Source: Caenorhabditis remanei
Lineage: Eukaryota > Nematoda > Chromadorea > Rhabditida > Rhabditidae
DNA: 64,000 nucleotides
Assembly (NCBI RefSeq): GCF_010183535.1
Contig: NC_071331.1
Location: forward strand, 23,808,001-23,872,000
Direction: 5' to 3'
Shown here: piece by piece, positions 33,315 to 43,770 of the stretch
Layout of the letters: every line of letters begins with the position of its first letter
Numbering within the stretch: the first letter of the stretch is position 1
Notes under the pieces: model-generated
Told to the model about the DNA's origin: nothing
Databases searched by the model: none
The model's input: only the letters and a program-made list of their open reading frames with translations
Position numbers and translations under genes: made by a program

Positions 33315-34587
33315 ATTTTTCAAAAAAAAAGTTCCATAAAGTTGGAATTTTGTACATTTTGTAAGCAAAAAACCAAAAAAAATCGATTTTCTCACAATTT
33401 TTAATCGTAATCAAGCTGAAATTTAGTCCCGCCCACTTTAAGCTTCTCCCAAACCTAATTTCTGATCTAAAACTTTAAAATTTCAGCTCCGGACCCCATT
33501 TGGCTCATTTTTAGACTCCACCCACCTTGAGTCTATCCAAAATTTTTAAAACAGCAAAAATATCAATGTTCTATGCTGAAATATAGTCTCGAATTCAAAA
33601 TTTTGATCATTCTTACGTTCCGCCCCCATTTCAGAGCGTTTAAAAAACAGGAACCTCATTTTGTAAGCAAAAAACCAAAAAAAATCTATTATTTAGTCTC
33701 GAATCCAAATTTGTACATTATATAAGCCCCGCCCACTTTCAAATAGATTTTTGCACTGTTGGGGTCTAAAACTTGAAAAATTTCAGAAAAAACACTTTCA
33801 GCTTACTTCAAAGCCAAATTTCTAATCTGAAACTTGTGTTTTTTGTAATTTTACTGAAAATTTATCTCAGGAGCACATTTTTGTACATTGCCCACTTTTA
33901 ACATCCTTGAAATTTTGCGAAACAGTAAAAAACTAATTTTTTGCAAGTTTTTCAGTGTTTTAAGCCGGATTACTGTCTGTTTTGGCTGAAAATGCATTAC
34001 GTAAGCTCCGCCCCTTCTTAGCAATCTGGATTTGAAAAAATACCACTCTGCGCATTACGTGAGCTCCGTTCAATTTGTATTCCAGAAAACTTTGAAACAG
34101 TAAAAAACCAAAATTCCCTTAAAATCCGATTTTTCACTGTTTCAACCTAAAACAGGGTTCTGCTTGAAATTTTTGGAAAAAAATCTGTTATAGTCAATTC
34201 AAAATCCAAATTTGTACATTCTATAAACTCCGCCCTCCCATTTTACCTTTGTTATGTCTATTTTTCACTGTTTTTTTTCTACTTTTTGGTCTTGGACCAC
34301 CATTTTGTACATTTGCAGCGCTATTATATAAGATATGGTCCTCCCCAAAAAAATTGTATTACATATGTATTATCTCCGTTTATTTCTTATTTGTTCATCA
34401 ACTCAGGGATCACTATTTCTTAATCTCAGGAACTACTAATACCTCAGCTACCTCCCCACACCCCCTTTTTCAGTGTCGATATGTATTATTTTGTGTTTAC
34501 AATACAAAAACAGTTCAATAAAATTTATTGGATGAGATTTTTGGAATTCTTTAAATTACTAATTCAGATTTTTCAGATAAAAGTTTT
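33315..34587. other. Gene D 3' flank with CCGCCCACTTT words
   Basis: No gene seen. A CCGCCCACTTT-like word recurs near 33429, 33616, 33728, 34009 and 34230 (also near 30710 inside gene D intron 2), commonly after AAGC or AGTC. ACTGTTTCA occurs near 34134, and TGAAACAGT-like words occur near 33919 and 34091. Confidence 0.6.
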
Positions 34588-34958
34588 GGCTCTTTATGAT
34601 TTAACGGGGGTTTTAAGAATTAACGGGGGTTTTAATAATAGACGGGGGTTTTAAGAATAGACGGGGGTTTTAAGAATAGACGGGGGTTTTAAGAATAGAC
34701 GGGGGTTTTCAGAATAAACGGGGGTTTTGAGAATAAACGGGGGTTTTCGACAAGTTCTATTTACTTATACCAAGAAAACCCCAAAATGGTCAGATATGAC
34801 TACACTCCCTCCAGTATACATTTTTTCATGGGATTTTCCAATTTTTTTGGTTTTTTTTTTGTTTTTTTCTGCATTTTCTCATTTACTTATCTTTTTTGTA
34901 CGTCGCATTGTTTTTTGATCAGAGAAGTGTAATAATTGTCCTTCTTCTTGTTTTGCTC

Positions 34959-35060
34959 CACATTTGAAATCGACGAAACGGCGATGTTTCGGGCGAAATA
35001 TAGTCAGGATCATATGGTAGATCGTCCAACTGTTTGGGTTTTTGGATTGCTGCTCGGCAA
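34959..35060 (+). pseudogene. Merlin transposase N-part, left-arm copy
   Basis: The left arm repeats, in plus orientation, the transposase segment found in the right arm: FEIDETAMFRAKYSQDH and then RPTVWVFGLL. It then diverges and hits a stop. It is a by-product of the inverted duplication that made the arms so long, not a working gene. Confidence 0.7.
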
Positions 35061-35348
35061 ATGTCGCCAAGTCTAGGCCAAACTCTGCGGCTGTACAAGT
35101 CTAGGCGCAACCTTCCACCAGTCTTGGCCCAACTTTGGGTGATCAGAGCCAATGATAGAGGGTCACCAAGTATTGGCCCAATGTTAAATATTGATTTTCT
35201 CTTTGGCAGTCACTCATTTAAGTTTATTTTATTTTCCTGTTTTAACCCATTGTATGAGTTTTCAGTATTTCCCTTGTTACATTTATCATTCCGAACTTTG
35301 TTTCGGAAGTATTCAGATTTTTGTGTTTTGAAACTTTAGAGAAACTCA

Positions 35349-35614
35349 TTGGGTTCCCACCTGAACAGCAGTTTCAGTGAAGAAGACAAATTGTTCCCAA
35401 AAAAACGAAAAATTGGATTCGCAAAAGTAGCAGTATTCCTCGGTGAGCTAATAACAATTTGTAGTTCCAAAAACAAATATTTAACTGTATTTCTTCAGAA
35501 CCGAGAAAGCTGTCAACTCTGCTCAAGGAATCATACGGAAACAACGGAGGGAAATTTCAAGAACACCGCCAATGGAAAGTTAATAAATGTGAGAATGCAT
35601 TCTTGAAATTATGA
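35349..35614 (+). pseudogene. Exon-like segment carried inside the Merlin element
   Basis: Two open segments, about 35349-35442 and 35499-35614, join in phase 1 across an intron with GTGAGC and TTCTTCAG. They give NSSFSEEDKLFPKKRKIGFA and then KLSTLLKESYGNNGGKF-type sequence, ending in a TGA. No ATG is evident at the 5' end. The joined sequence has coding character and a normal worm intron but no resemblance to transposase. It may be a captured host gene fragment, or part of the transposon's own second gene. Confidence 0.4.
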
Positions 35615-36370
35615 AATTTTATTCTTGAATTTTAGAGCTCATAATCAATCGGATTTCTGGACAACGTCTACATCACCTATGTTATCATCCCCATCATCTT
35701 CACCTACATCAGGTCCGAAGGAATAATAACTGACTCGTTCGAAATATGTAATTTTTCTTTGTTTTTAACATGATTGTCCTTCGTTTTTTGCTTTTTTTTA
35801 TTATAACGGACTATACAGTATTTCATGAATTGAACATGAGCGATCCAGCTTCTCCAGAAGAAAATTTGGACTAACTTCCGAAACCCAAGAGTACAACAAC
35901 TCTTCGATGACACACATAACACCAACAACTTTAGTAATCAACAAGCACGAAACACGCCAAGATAACCAACTAACACCGAATACTCTAAACAACCTGAACA
36001 TTCAGCATACAGAGGAAACTCTCAAGATGCTCGTAATGCGCAGAATCCAGAAACCAATCTGGAATGTTCGAGAAGTCATAACAATGAGTCCGTCTCAAAT
36101 CAACAATGGTTTCTTCAAAATTATCCACGCTTCCTCTCTCCGCCTGCACAGTGAATAAGGATGTACTCATGAGATACTGGGCCACGACAGGGAGATGTAT
36201 GGAATGTACGTCCCTTGTATACGCAATCCACAACTGTCCTCTACGTCTGATGAAAAAGGTAGACGCCGAATGACAGATATGAGGAAAAGAGATGGAGTGA
36301 GACTACTCAAAAATTCTAACTCAGCAGAATGCCTGGTTTGTGTTACTAAAGGAAGCCCTTTCTTTAATAT

Positions 36371-36667
36371 TCACAAAATACCAGGAATCTGAGATATTCT
36401 TCTATATGCGGCCCAGCCATCGCTGATAATCGTTGTTCTTGCAAAAATCTCTTTTTTTATGTATTTTTTTTCAGAGATCATACCAGGTTTCAGATTACGT
36501 CTGATTATGGGCAGCAGGATTATCGAATTTACCTTATTAGTCTTCCCTTCCAGCAATCCAAAAACCCAAACAGTTGGACGATCTACCATATGATCCTGAC
36601 TATATTTCGCCCGAAACATCGCCGTTTCGTCGATTTCAAATGTGGAGCAAAAGAAGAAGAAGGACAA
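36371..36667 (-). pseudogene. Merlin/IS1016-type transposase fragment
   Basis: About 95 residues contain FEIDETAMFRAKY, a DE of the type that opens the catalytic core. RPTVWVFGLLEGKTNKV follows, then IILLPIIRRNL, then TTIISDGWAAYRRI, which supplies the second Asp in the SDGW context typical of IS1016/Merlin transposases. The frame stops soon after, and the region holding the third acidic residue is degraded. The first part lies within the right inverted arm. The transposase is inactive as it stands. Confidence 0.75.
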
Positions 36668-37003
36668 TTATTACACTTCTCTGATCAAAAAACAATGCGA
36701 CGTACAAAAAAGATAAGTAAATGAGAAAATGCAGAAAAAAACAAAAAAAAACCAAAAAAATTGGAAAATCCCATGAAAAAATGTATACTGGAGGGAGTGT
36801 AGTCATATCTGACCATTTTGGGGTTTTCTTGGTATAAGTAAATAGAACTTGTCGAAAACCCCCGTTTATTCTCAAAACCCCCGTTTATTCTGAAAACCCC
36901 CGTCTATTCTTAAAACCCCCGTCTATTCTTAAAACCCCCGTCTATTATTAAAACCCCCGTTAATTCTTAAAACCCCCGTTAAATCATAAAGAGCCAAAGT
37001 TTT

Positions 37004-37355
37004 CCAGCTGCTCCTAGATGATTACAGTAGTCAGTCAATTTCAATAAGAAAAAAAAACAAGCAGTGAAGTTTGCTGTAAATATAAATCAGTGTCATTTGT
37101 GAAAGTTAACAAAAATAGTAAAAAGGTCACAACTTTCTTTTTCTCAAAAATTGATATCAAATTGATCGTTTTCGAAGTTACTGTTTTAACAAATATTGCT
37201 TGAAACTCGGTTTGCATTGTTTTAACCAACAAATAAAAATAGTATTTTGTGCCCCAAAAACATCTTCAGAAAGTTATTTTGAATGCTCGATATATTTATT
37301 GAATCACAAAAACAGAATAATTAATCAACTCTCTGAGCTCTCTGGTCTGAGATAT
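37004..37355. other. 3' flank of minus-strand gene E
   Basis: No gene seen. On the minus strand an AATAAA poly(A) signal lies at 37300-37295, 56 bases past the gene E stop. One ACTGTTTTA variant occurs near 37180. Confidence 0.6.
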
Positions 37356-37869
37356 TCAAGAATTTTCTGCCAATAGTCCTTTCCCTTTTTCTTTGATATT
37401 TTGTATTAAGTCTCTTGCTTTGTTTCCAATTTCCTCCTTCAAATCTTTGAGTTTCTGTCGAATTTCTTTTACTGTAATGAGACTGTCACATTATATTTTA
37501 CTTTGAATATAGCTCACGTTTTTGCACTGCATCGCCCTTGATTGCGTTTCCTTTGTCTGTAAAATTTCACTGAGAGAAACAAGAATACTGAGTTATACAA
37601 ACCAATAGATGATTCCTTTATTTCTAGTAGCAACTCGTCCAACTCTTTAAATTTTTCATCCAAATCTTTTTGAGGATCCTCATTGGCATTCACACTATTT
37701 CCGACAGAATTGCCTGTGACAGAGTTTAATGGTGTTAAGACTCCATTGAGCACACCTCCGATATCCTGAAAATCAATAATTCATCATCTGAAAACATGAA
37801 TGAACATACGAGAGCAGCTCCGAACTCAACGAAGAAGAAGAACGCAAGCACCAGAATGGAAAGTTTCAT
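37356..37869 (-). CDS. Small secreted helical protein E (4 exons, 125 aa)
   Basis: Read downward, exons are 37869-37810, 37765-37603, 37556-37518 and 37471-37356, with phases 0, 1 and 1. Donors are GTATGT, GTTTGT and GTGAGC, and acceptors end in TTTCAG or TTACAG. The N-terminus MKLSILVLAFFFFVEFGAAL is a clear signal peptide. The mature part begins DIGGVLNGVLTPLNS, then an acidic Lys/Glu-rich region predicted to be helical, ending KGKGLLAENS. It has no cysteines. It is a diverged inverted duplicate of gene F next door. A TATAAAA-like box lies about 45 bases before the ATG (near 37910). The family is not recognised. A secreted amphipathic-helix protein is all that can be said. Confidence 0.8.
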
Positions 37870-38581
37870 TTCTGACGACTGTGATCGATGCATCTCCTGC
37901 CACTCTTTTTATATGGATGCTTTTTTAATTTCAGATGTTTTTTTCGAGCCATAATATGAATACGTGATATGAGTATTCACCACGGGGAATCACATTGTTT
38001 CCTATTGTTGGAATGGTAGACACGTAGGAGGATCGTGTCACAGCTTGTGATAGGAAATTAAGCAAATATTTTTGTTTTTGTCGGAAAAGAAGGAACTAAA
38101 GTACCCAACAAGACAAAGCGTATCCGCTAAACTCAACTACTGTTTCAGAATTTGGAAAAAAAAGTGATTTCAATTTACAAAGGAGCGAGTTTGAAATAAA
38201 GTAAGAATGTTATGGAAGTTGAGAGTGAGATATTCAGATAGATCCGTCCTGACCGGTTATTCTAAAAAATACCATATAGAACAAAAGATTAGTTTAACGG
38301 ATACGCTTTGTCTTGTTTCAGTTTTCTTGTTCAACATGTTTTCTGCTAATCTGTTCGATTACGGTATTTTAATTCCTTCTTTCTCGACAAAATAACATAA
38401 AAATATTTTCTTCATTCCCGAGCACAACATGATCCTCTGCGATCCCAACAATAGGAAACGATGTGATTCCCCGCTGTGAATATTGAAATTATATGGAGGC
38501 GTTGGCTCGAAAAACATCTGAAATTAAAAAAGATGCACATAAAAAGAGTGGCAGGAGATGCATTGATCACAGTCGTCAGAA
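37870..38581. promoter_or_regulatory. Shared divergent promoter, imperfect palindrome
   Basis: Reading out from the centre, both sides give GAAATTAAAAAA-type sequence, then GCACATAAAAAGAGTGG or CATATAAAAAGAGTGG, then GCAGGAGATGCAT, GATCACAGTCGTCAGAAATG. The arms also share AACAATAGGAAAC and GTGATTCCCC blocks near 37990 and 38450. The mirrored TATA-like boxes are near 37910 (gene E) and 38540 (gene F). A central unique part near 38100-38400 has one ACTGTTTCAG. The two genes are likely co-regulated. Confidence 0.65.
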
Positions 38582-39126
38582 ATGAAACTTTCCATTCTGG
38601 TGCTTGCGTTCTTCTTCTTCTTCGTTGGATTCGGAGCTGCTCTCGTATGTTTATTCATGTTTTCTGATAATGAATGTGTTGATTTTCAGGATGTCGGAGG
38701 TGTGCTCAATAGAGCCTTATCACCATTAAACTCTCTCACAACCAATTCTGCCGGGAATAGTGTGCAGGCTGAGGACGATGATGATATTAAAACAGAGTTG
38801 GGCAAAAAATTGAAAGAGCAGCTAGACGAGTTGCTAGAAAAACTGAAGGATTCTATTGGTGTGTATAACGGAGTATCATTGTTTTCCTAAATCAAATTTT
38901 ACAGATAAAGGAAGAACCATCAAGGAAGACACAATAGAGAAATGTGAGATATATTAAATCTGAAGTATAATATGAAAATCTCATTACAGTGAAAGAAGTT
39001 CGAGAGAAACTGAAAGATTTGAAGGTTGACATTGGAAATAAAGCAAGAGAATTAATAGAAAATATCAAAGAAAAAAGAATGGACACTTTGAAACAAATTC
39101 TCGACAAAATTGCTGGGAACGAGTGA
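38582..39126 (+). CDS. Small secreted helical protein F (4 exons, 135 aa)
   Basis: Exons are 38582-38644, 38690-38858, 38905-38943 and 38990-39126, with the same intron phases (0, 1, 1) as gene E. The signal peptide MKLSILVLAFFFFFVGFGAAL is followed by DVGGVLNRALSPLNS and an acidic stretch (EDDDDIKTELGKKLKEQLDE). A Lys/Glu helix follows, and a C-terminus (TLKQILDKIAGNE) longer than that of E. AATAAA lies at 39155-39160. Gene F is intact with canonical splice sites. It is the divergent twin of gene E and likely extracellular. Without a known family, antimicrobial, structural or signalling roles are all guesses. Confidence 0.82.
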
Positions 39127-40130
39127 TAACTAATAATACTTTTTTTTGCAAGCCAATAAATAAATCGAGCATCCAAATTAACTTTCAAAAAATGTTTTGG
39201 GACATTCAAAAAGACAAAATATAACACTCGTCCGCTATTTTCATCATCACAAAATGTTGTCTGTTTATTTGTCTGTTTATCCGGATGTCCATCTCCCCCT
39301 TCTCTCCGAGTCCAGCATATTTGTGTACCTAAATCATTCATCTCTTGTCCCTCTATGTGTCCAGATATCCTCCAGTGGCATCGTCTCGACTCTAACCCCT
39401 CTCTCTCTCCTGCTTATCGGATGTTACCTAACAACATGTATGCATAAAATCAAAAAGAGAGAGAGAGGGGAACACTCTGAAATCAATAAATAAATATGAG
39501 GGAGGGGGCAATGCGGTTGAGAGTGGAAACACATTGTGAGCGTTGTGTGAGCGTCTTTCCAGATTTGTGAGAGAAAAGGGGAATTAGCCTTCATCTCTTA
39601 GGACTGCATATATTTCAAAAATTCCTTGGGGTAACGATTTTTGATAAACATGACAGTTAAACACTGTAAATCAGAATTGAGTGGAATCCAAAGATGTGTC
39701 TGTTTTTCCATTTGTTTGTCCAGATGTCCTCTTCATATAGGTATGCTGGAAGTCAGCTGTCCACCCCTCCTAGTGTCCGGATGTCTCTATCTGTGTGTCC
39801 CGATGTCCATCACCTCCTCAATACCTTTAGAACGTTCCCCTTTTCCCCCTTCTCCCCCCTCGTCCTTCCTCAACTTCTGACTCTCTGCCCGTCTTGACTC
39901 TGCCCGTCCCCTCCTTTAGTGTATATGTCCTCTCAATGCCTTCTTATTCTAATGTGGCAAAGAATCTCTGTGTGTCCCTTTCTAATTTTTGTGTCTATCG
40001 GCCTGTCGGTGTGCCGTCCTCCTTTTTCTTCTCGCTAGAGATCAATATTATGTTATATTCAGCCCCCATTTCTCCCAAAAAAGGTAAATGTTTCAACGCA
40101 CACTGCCCCTCCGACACTACCTTAGTAGGT
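39127..40130. other. CT-rich spacer with TGTCCGGATGTCC words
   Basis: No gene seen. It contains the first copies of the word TCTGTTTRTCCGGATGTCC (near 39263, 39715 and 39775) and long CT-rich runs. Frames here are compositional and overlap one another. Confidence 0.55.
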
Positions 40131-40836
40131 CTAAGGGTCTAAGGGTCTAAGGGTCTAAGGGTCTAAGGGTCTAAGGGTCTAAGGGTCTAAGGGTCTAAGG
40201 GTCTAAGGGTCTAAGGGTCTAAGGGTCTAAGGGTCTAAGGGTCTAAGGGTCTAAGGGTCTAAGGATCTAAGGATCTAAGGGTCTAAGGGTCTAAGGATCT
40301 AAGGATCTAAGGGTCTAAGGGTCTAAGGGTCTTAGGCTCTTAGGGTCTAAGGGTCTAAGGGTCTAAGGGTCTAAGGGTCTAAGGATCTAAGGATCTAAGG
40401 GTCTAAGGGTCTAAGGGTCTTAGGCTCTTAGGGTCTAAGGGTCTAAGGGTCTAAGGGTCTAAGGGTCTAAGGGTCTAAGGATCTAAGGATCTAAGGGTCT
40501 AAGGGTCTAAGGGTCTTAGGCTCTTAGGGTCTAAGGGTCTAAGGGTCTAAGGGTCTAAGGGTCTAAGGGTCTAAGGGTCTAAGGGTCTAAGGGTCTAAGG
40601 GTCTAAGGGTCTAAGGGTCTAAGGGTCTAAGGGTCTAAGGGTCTAAGGGTCTTAGGCTCTTAGGATCTAAGGGTCTAAGGGTCTAAGGGTCTAAGGGTCT
40701 AAGGATCTAAGGATCTAAGGGTCTAAGGGTCTAAGGGTCTTAGGCTCTTAGGGTCTAAGGGTCTAAGGGTCTAAGGGTCTAAGGGTCTAAGGGTCTAAGG
40801 GTCTAAGGGTCTAAGGGTCTAAGGGTCTAAGGGTCT
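40131..40836. repeat. 8-bp satellite (CTAAGGGT)n, about 88 copies
   Basis: A nearly pure array of the 8-base unit CTAAGGGT fills 706 bp. A higher-order pattern is visible: blocks of CTAAGGAT doublets, then GGGT units, then CTTAGGCTCTTA, recur near 40310-40345, 40395-40430, 40480-40520, 40645-40665 and 40690-40745. The variant unit contains TTAGGC, the nematode telomere hexamer, but the array itself is not telomeric. Confidence 0.97.
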
Positions 40837-42369
40837 GGCTTAAAGGCGCATAGCAAAAAATGTTAACTTTCTACATTTTCATCGTCGCGTTATGCGCTCA
40901 TGAGACTTCTGACACTTTTTCCGCCCCGTTGACGCTTTAAAAGTAGATTTTGATCCTTATCTCTCTATGTTCGAAAAGTTAAGTATTACTATTATTAGGT
41001 GTGATAAAGATAATTATGCTAATAATGTTACTATCTCCACTCCTTCTCATTACACCGATCGTAGATCAGATACCATAGGCTAATCCCCCCTTCTCTCCTC
41101 TTTCATCATTTTCTACAGTACCCCCTTTCCCCAACCCATTATCCCGCACTAGCCTTAAGAGCTAGAGCTATTAACACCTCTCCTCTCCTCCTATCTACAG
41201 CGTATTTTTGGTCCGTATGTCTCTATTATCTAATGGTATTTATTTGCTTAGAATGTCCTAGAGCCTTCCATATTGGTTTTGGGAAGAATCGTGCAATCAG
41301 GGGCAACAAAAGAAGCAATTAGGGAAGCTGTCAGTTTCCTTATTTTTAAAACTTGAAAAAGTGAGTTAATTTTCAATTTTTTAAATCATTGAAAAATTGT
41401 GTTCTCCGCACTTATTTTAGCCGAAAAATACTCGTTTTATGGCAAAAAACCTTTAAATCTCCCATTTACCACAAACTCTAACCGAACAACATTAAAATTG
41501 AAGATTTTTGGATTAATCTGGTCGTTTAGTGTACTTTATTGCTATTATTCGCATTAAAAATTCCATTGAAACAGTAAATTTTTTATCAGAAAAACTGCTT
41601 GAAAACTCAGAACACGAAAATCGCGATGCATTTTTTTCATTTTGCTTAAAAATATTATGAAACAGTACATTTTTAATCTCCAAAACTTGAAAAAACCTAA
41701 AAAAAATCGGATTTTTTGCATTTTTTCCTTGCAAAAACCCCCATTTTCCATGCAGATCACACCAAAAACCCTATATTACATACCGGAAAGCCCCAAACAC
41801 ATTTTCTAACCCATTTTAAGCCATTTCAGTCAGTCCCAAGATCTCGTTTTGTCTGCCTGTGCGTCCGGTTGCCCAGATAACTCAAGTGTATCGTTTGATG
41901 TAGTTCTTAAACTATTCTCGTGCCTGAAATCCCCGAAACAGTAACTTTTTGGACCATTTTACTGTAAAAACATGCATTTTCACCACTTTATGAGTTGAAA
42001 CCACAATTTTTGTCCCAAAAATGCCATTTTTCGATGATTCCCATTTAAAAATCATTAAAAGTATGGTATTTTCTCTTTTCTTCCAACCAATTGGAGGAAT
42101 GCCTATCAAGGAGGAGTATTCATATGTAGACATGAATTTTTGAGCTGAAAATCTAGTTTTTCTACATGAAAAATGCTGAAAAGGTTGATTTTTGACGGTT
42201 TTCCTAAATTTTAACCGTCTAAAACCGGGATTTTTGATTTTTGAGTCAAACCCCATCCGAACTTAGAAAACCTGGTGGTGCGCTGGTGCGCCTTCGGCGC
42301 GTTTCAGAGTATTTGAGTTTTGAGTAAAAATCGTTTTTCATGCGATTTTTCAAGCGATTTAAGCTAAAA
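40837..42369. other. Spacer, no gene seen
   Basis: After the satellite comes a TTAAAGGCGCATAGC word, then CT-rich sequence (41030-41230) and AT-rich sequence in which the ACTGTTTCA word appears mostly in reverse (TGAAACAGT near 41567, 41658 and 41936). A GGTGCGCCTTCGGCGCG hairpin word lies at about 42285. Confidence 0.5.
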
Positions 42370-43260
42370 ACTTGCCGTTTTTCAATTATTCACCCCCCTT
42401 TAATACAGTACTACACAATCCCCTATCCCACAAACCTATCCTTCCTTCAATTACAGTACCCCTCACAAACTACAGTATACCCTTTCTAAACCAATCTCCA
42501 GAGCCTCCAGAGCCATTCATCTGTCTATGTGTCTTCTCTTTTGCCACACCCCTATCGATTCTGAATTGCCTTCTCACCTATTGCTGTCCGTTTATATACG
42601 TACTGGTCTCACTCACCTCCCTTTAATACAATACCTAGAGTTATTCATCTGTCGATGTGTCCCTTTATCCAAACGTCCCCACTTCTGGCACATTCCTATC
42701 GATTCTGACGTAATTTACCACCCATTAATACAGTACACACCCCTCTGACCACCCATCCAACAAACCCCTGTGCAAGCAAGTACATACGCCCTTACACCGG
42801 CTAGCGATGGCTAGCCCCGAACACCTTTTCCCTCCTGCGACTCTCTCCCTCTCTTCTAACGCTCACCACGCTAGCCATCGTCCTCCAGCGGCCTGGCTAG
42901 CGTGGTGAGTGAAAATGTGTGAGCGCTCACAGCGCACACTCACACACACACACTCACACGTACTCCCTGCTGCCGCTGCCAAGCGATTCCCCCTCCAGCT
43001 GATGTTGCGTAAAAAATAGTGTGCACCAACGCGGAGACGCCAGACACTCCGTCGCCTTCAACACACCGTGAACCACATGACCGATATGTCTGCGTCTCTC
43101 TCTCTCTCCTCTATTTTTTCGAAAAAAATGGAGGAGAGGGTGGCAGAGACACTTGTTGCAACCCTCCCTTGTTGTTTTTGTTTATTTTTTGCCGGTTCTT
43201 CACTTTTTCAAAGGTTTCGCAGATTTTGACTATGACACTCTGAGGGGAATTTGGTTTAGG
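42370..43260. promoter_or_regulatory. CT-rich island with a GCTAGC palindrome
   Basis: The composition is C-rich, with TACAGTA words near 42404, 42454 and 42472 and ACACAC runs near 42940. An inverted repeat, CTCACCACGCTAGCCA at about 42863 and TGGCTAGCGTGGTGAG at about 42892, could form a tight hairpin. No coding sequence is evident. It may be a remote promoter region for the downstream gene set, but it is 4.5 kb away. Confidence 0.3.
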
Positions 43261-43269
43261 AGGGTCAGA

Positions 43270-43770
43270 AAGTTGAAAAATCGCTTCCGACAACTTATTG
43301 GTGCACTTGCACCTGCTTTCTAGTGAAAAACTTACATTTCAGCCCAAAATCATGTTTCATATGGATTTTTGCGTAGTTTTAGCTTGAAAACCCCAAATGT
43401 CTACTAAAATTTACTGTTTCAGGGTAAATAGTTGAAAAATCGCTCATTAGTTCATAATGATTCTTTTTTCTAACCATCTGCAACTGAATTCTTTTAAAAA
43501 ATGTACATTTTACATGTTTTTTTTCATTTTTTGCCAAAAAACCCCAATTTTGAACTAGAAACTTACTGTTTCAGCTCAAAAACCAATATTTTCACATTTT
43601 TTCTATATTGATACTTGCAGTTTGTTTTCAATACCTATTTTGTTAACTTGGTTTGCTTTAAACTAGTTTTAGAGCTGAAAAATCGCTTCCGACAACTTAT
43701 TGGTGCAGTTGCACCTGCTTTTGAGTGAAAAAACGCACTTTTAGCCCCAAAATCTTTTTTTTCTTCATTT
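43270..43770 (+). repeat. Duplicated AATCGCTTCCGACAACTTAT block
   Basis: A block with GAAAAATCGCTTCCGACAAC, then TTATTGGTGCACTTGCACC and GCCCCAAAATC occurs at about 43275 and again at about 43677, roughly 400 bp apart, with ACTGTTTCA words between. It is a diverged tandem duplication. Confidence 0.65.

Larger units (their letters stand above)
34588..36995. mobile_element. Merlin-type transposon with very long inverted repeats
   Basis: The 2408-bp element begins GGCTCTTTATGATTTAACGG and ends with the complement. The exact 8-bp duplication AAAGTTTT lies at 34580-34587 and 36996-37003. Each end has eight or so units of ACGGGGGTTTTAAGAAT type. The inverted arms extend about 460 bp and include the start of a transposase-like reading frame on both sides. 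The middle holds a broken transposase remainder and two exon-like segments of another gene. The end sequence GGCTC, the 8-bp duplication and an IS1016/DDE-like protein together point to the Merlin superfamily. Confidence 0.85.

Noticed and set aside
34249..34521. 90-codon plus-strand frame after gene D
   Set aside because: Phe/Leu/Cys-rich AT-driven composition, and no acceptor, donor or conserved start.
35985..36233. 82-codon minus-strand frame as the transposase C-terminus
   Set aside because: It has plausible composition but no recognisable Merlin C-terminal motif. The link to 36371-36667 would need an unseen splice or frameshift.
40131..40836. Telomere or telomere-proximal array
   Set aside because: The unit is 8 bp, not the TTAGGC hexamer, and unique sequence with genes continues on both sides.
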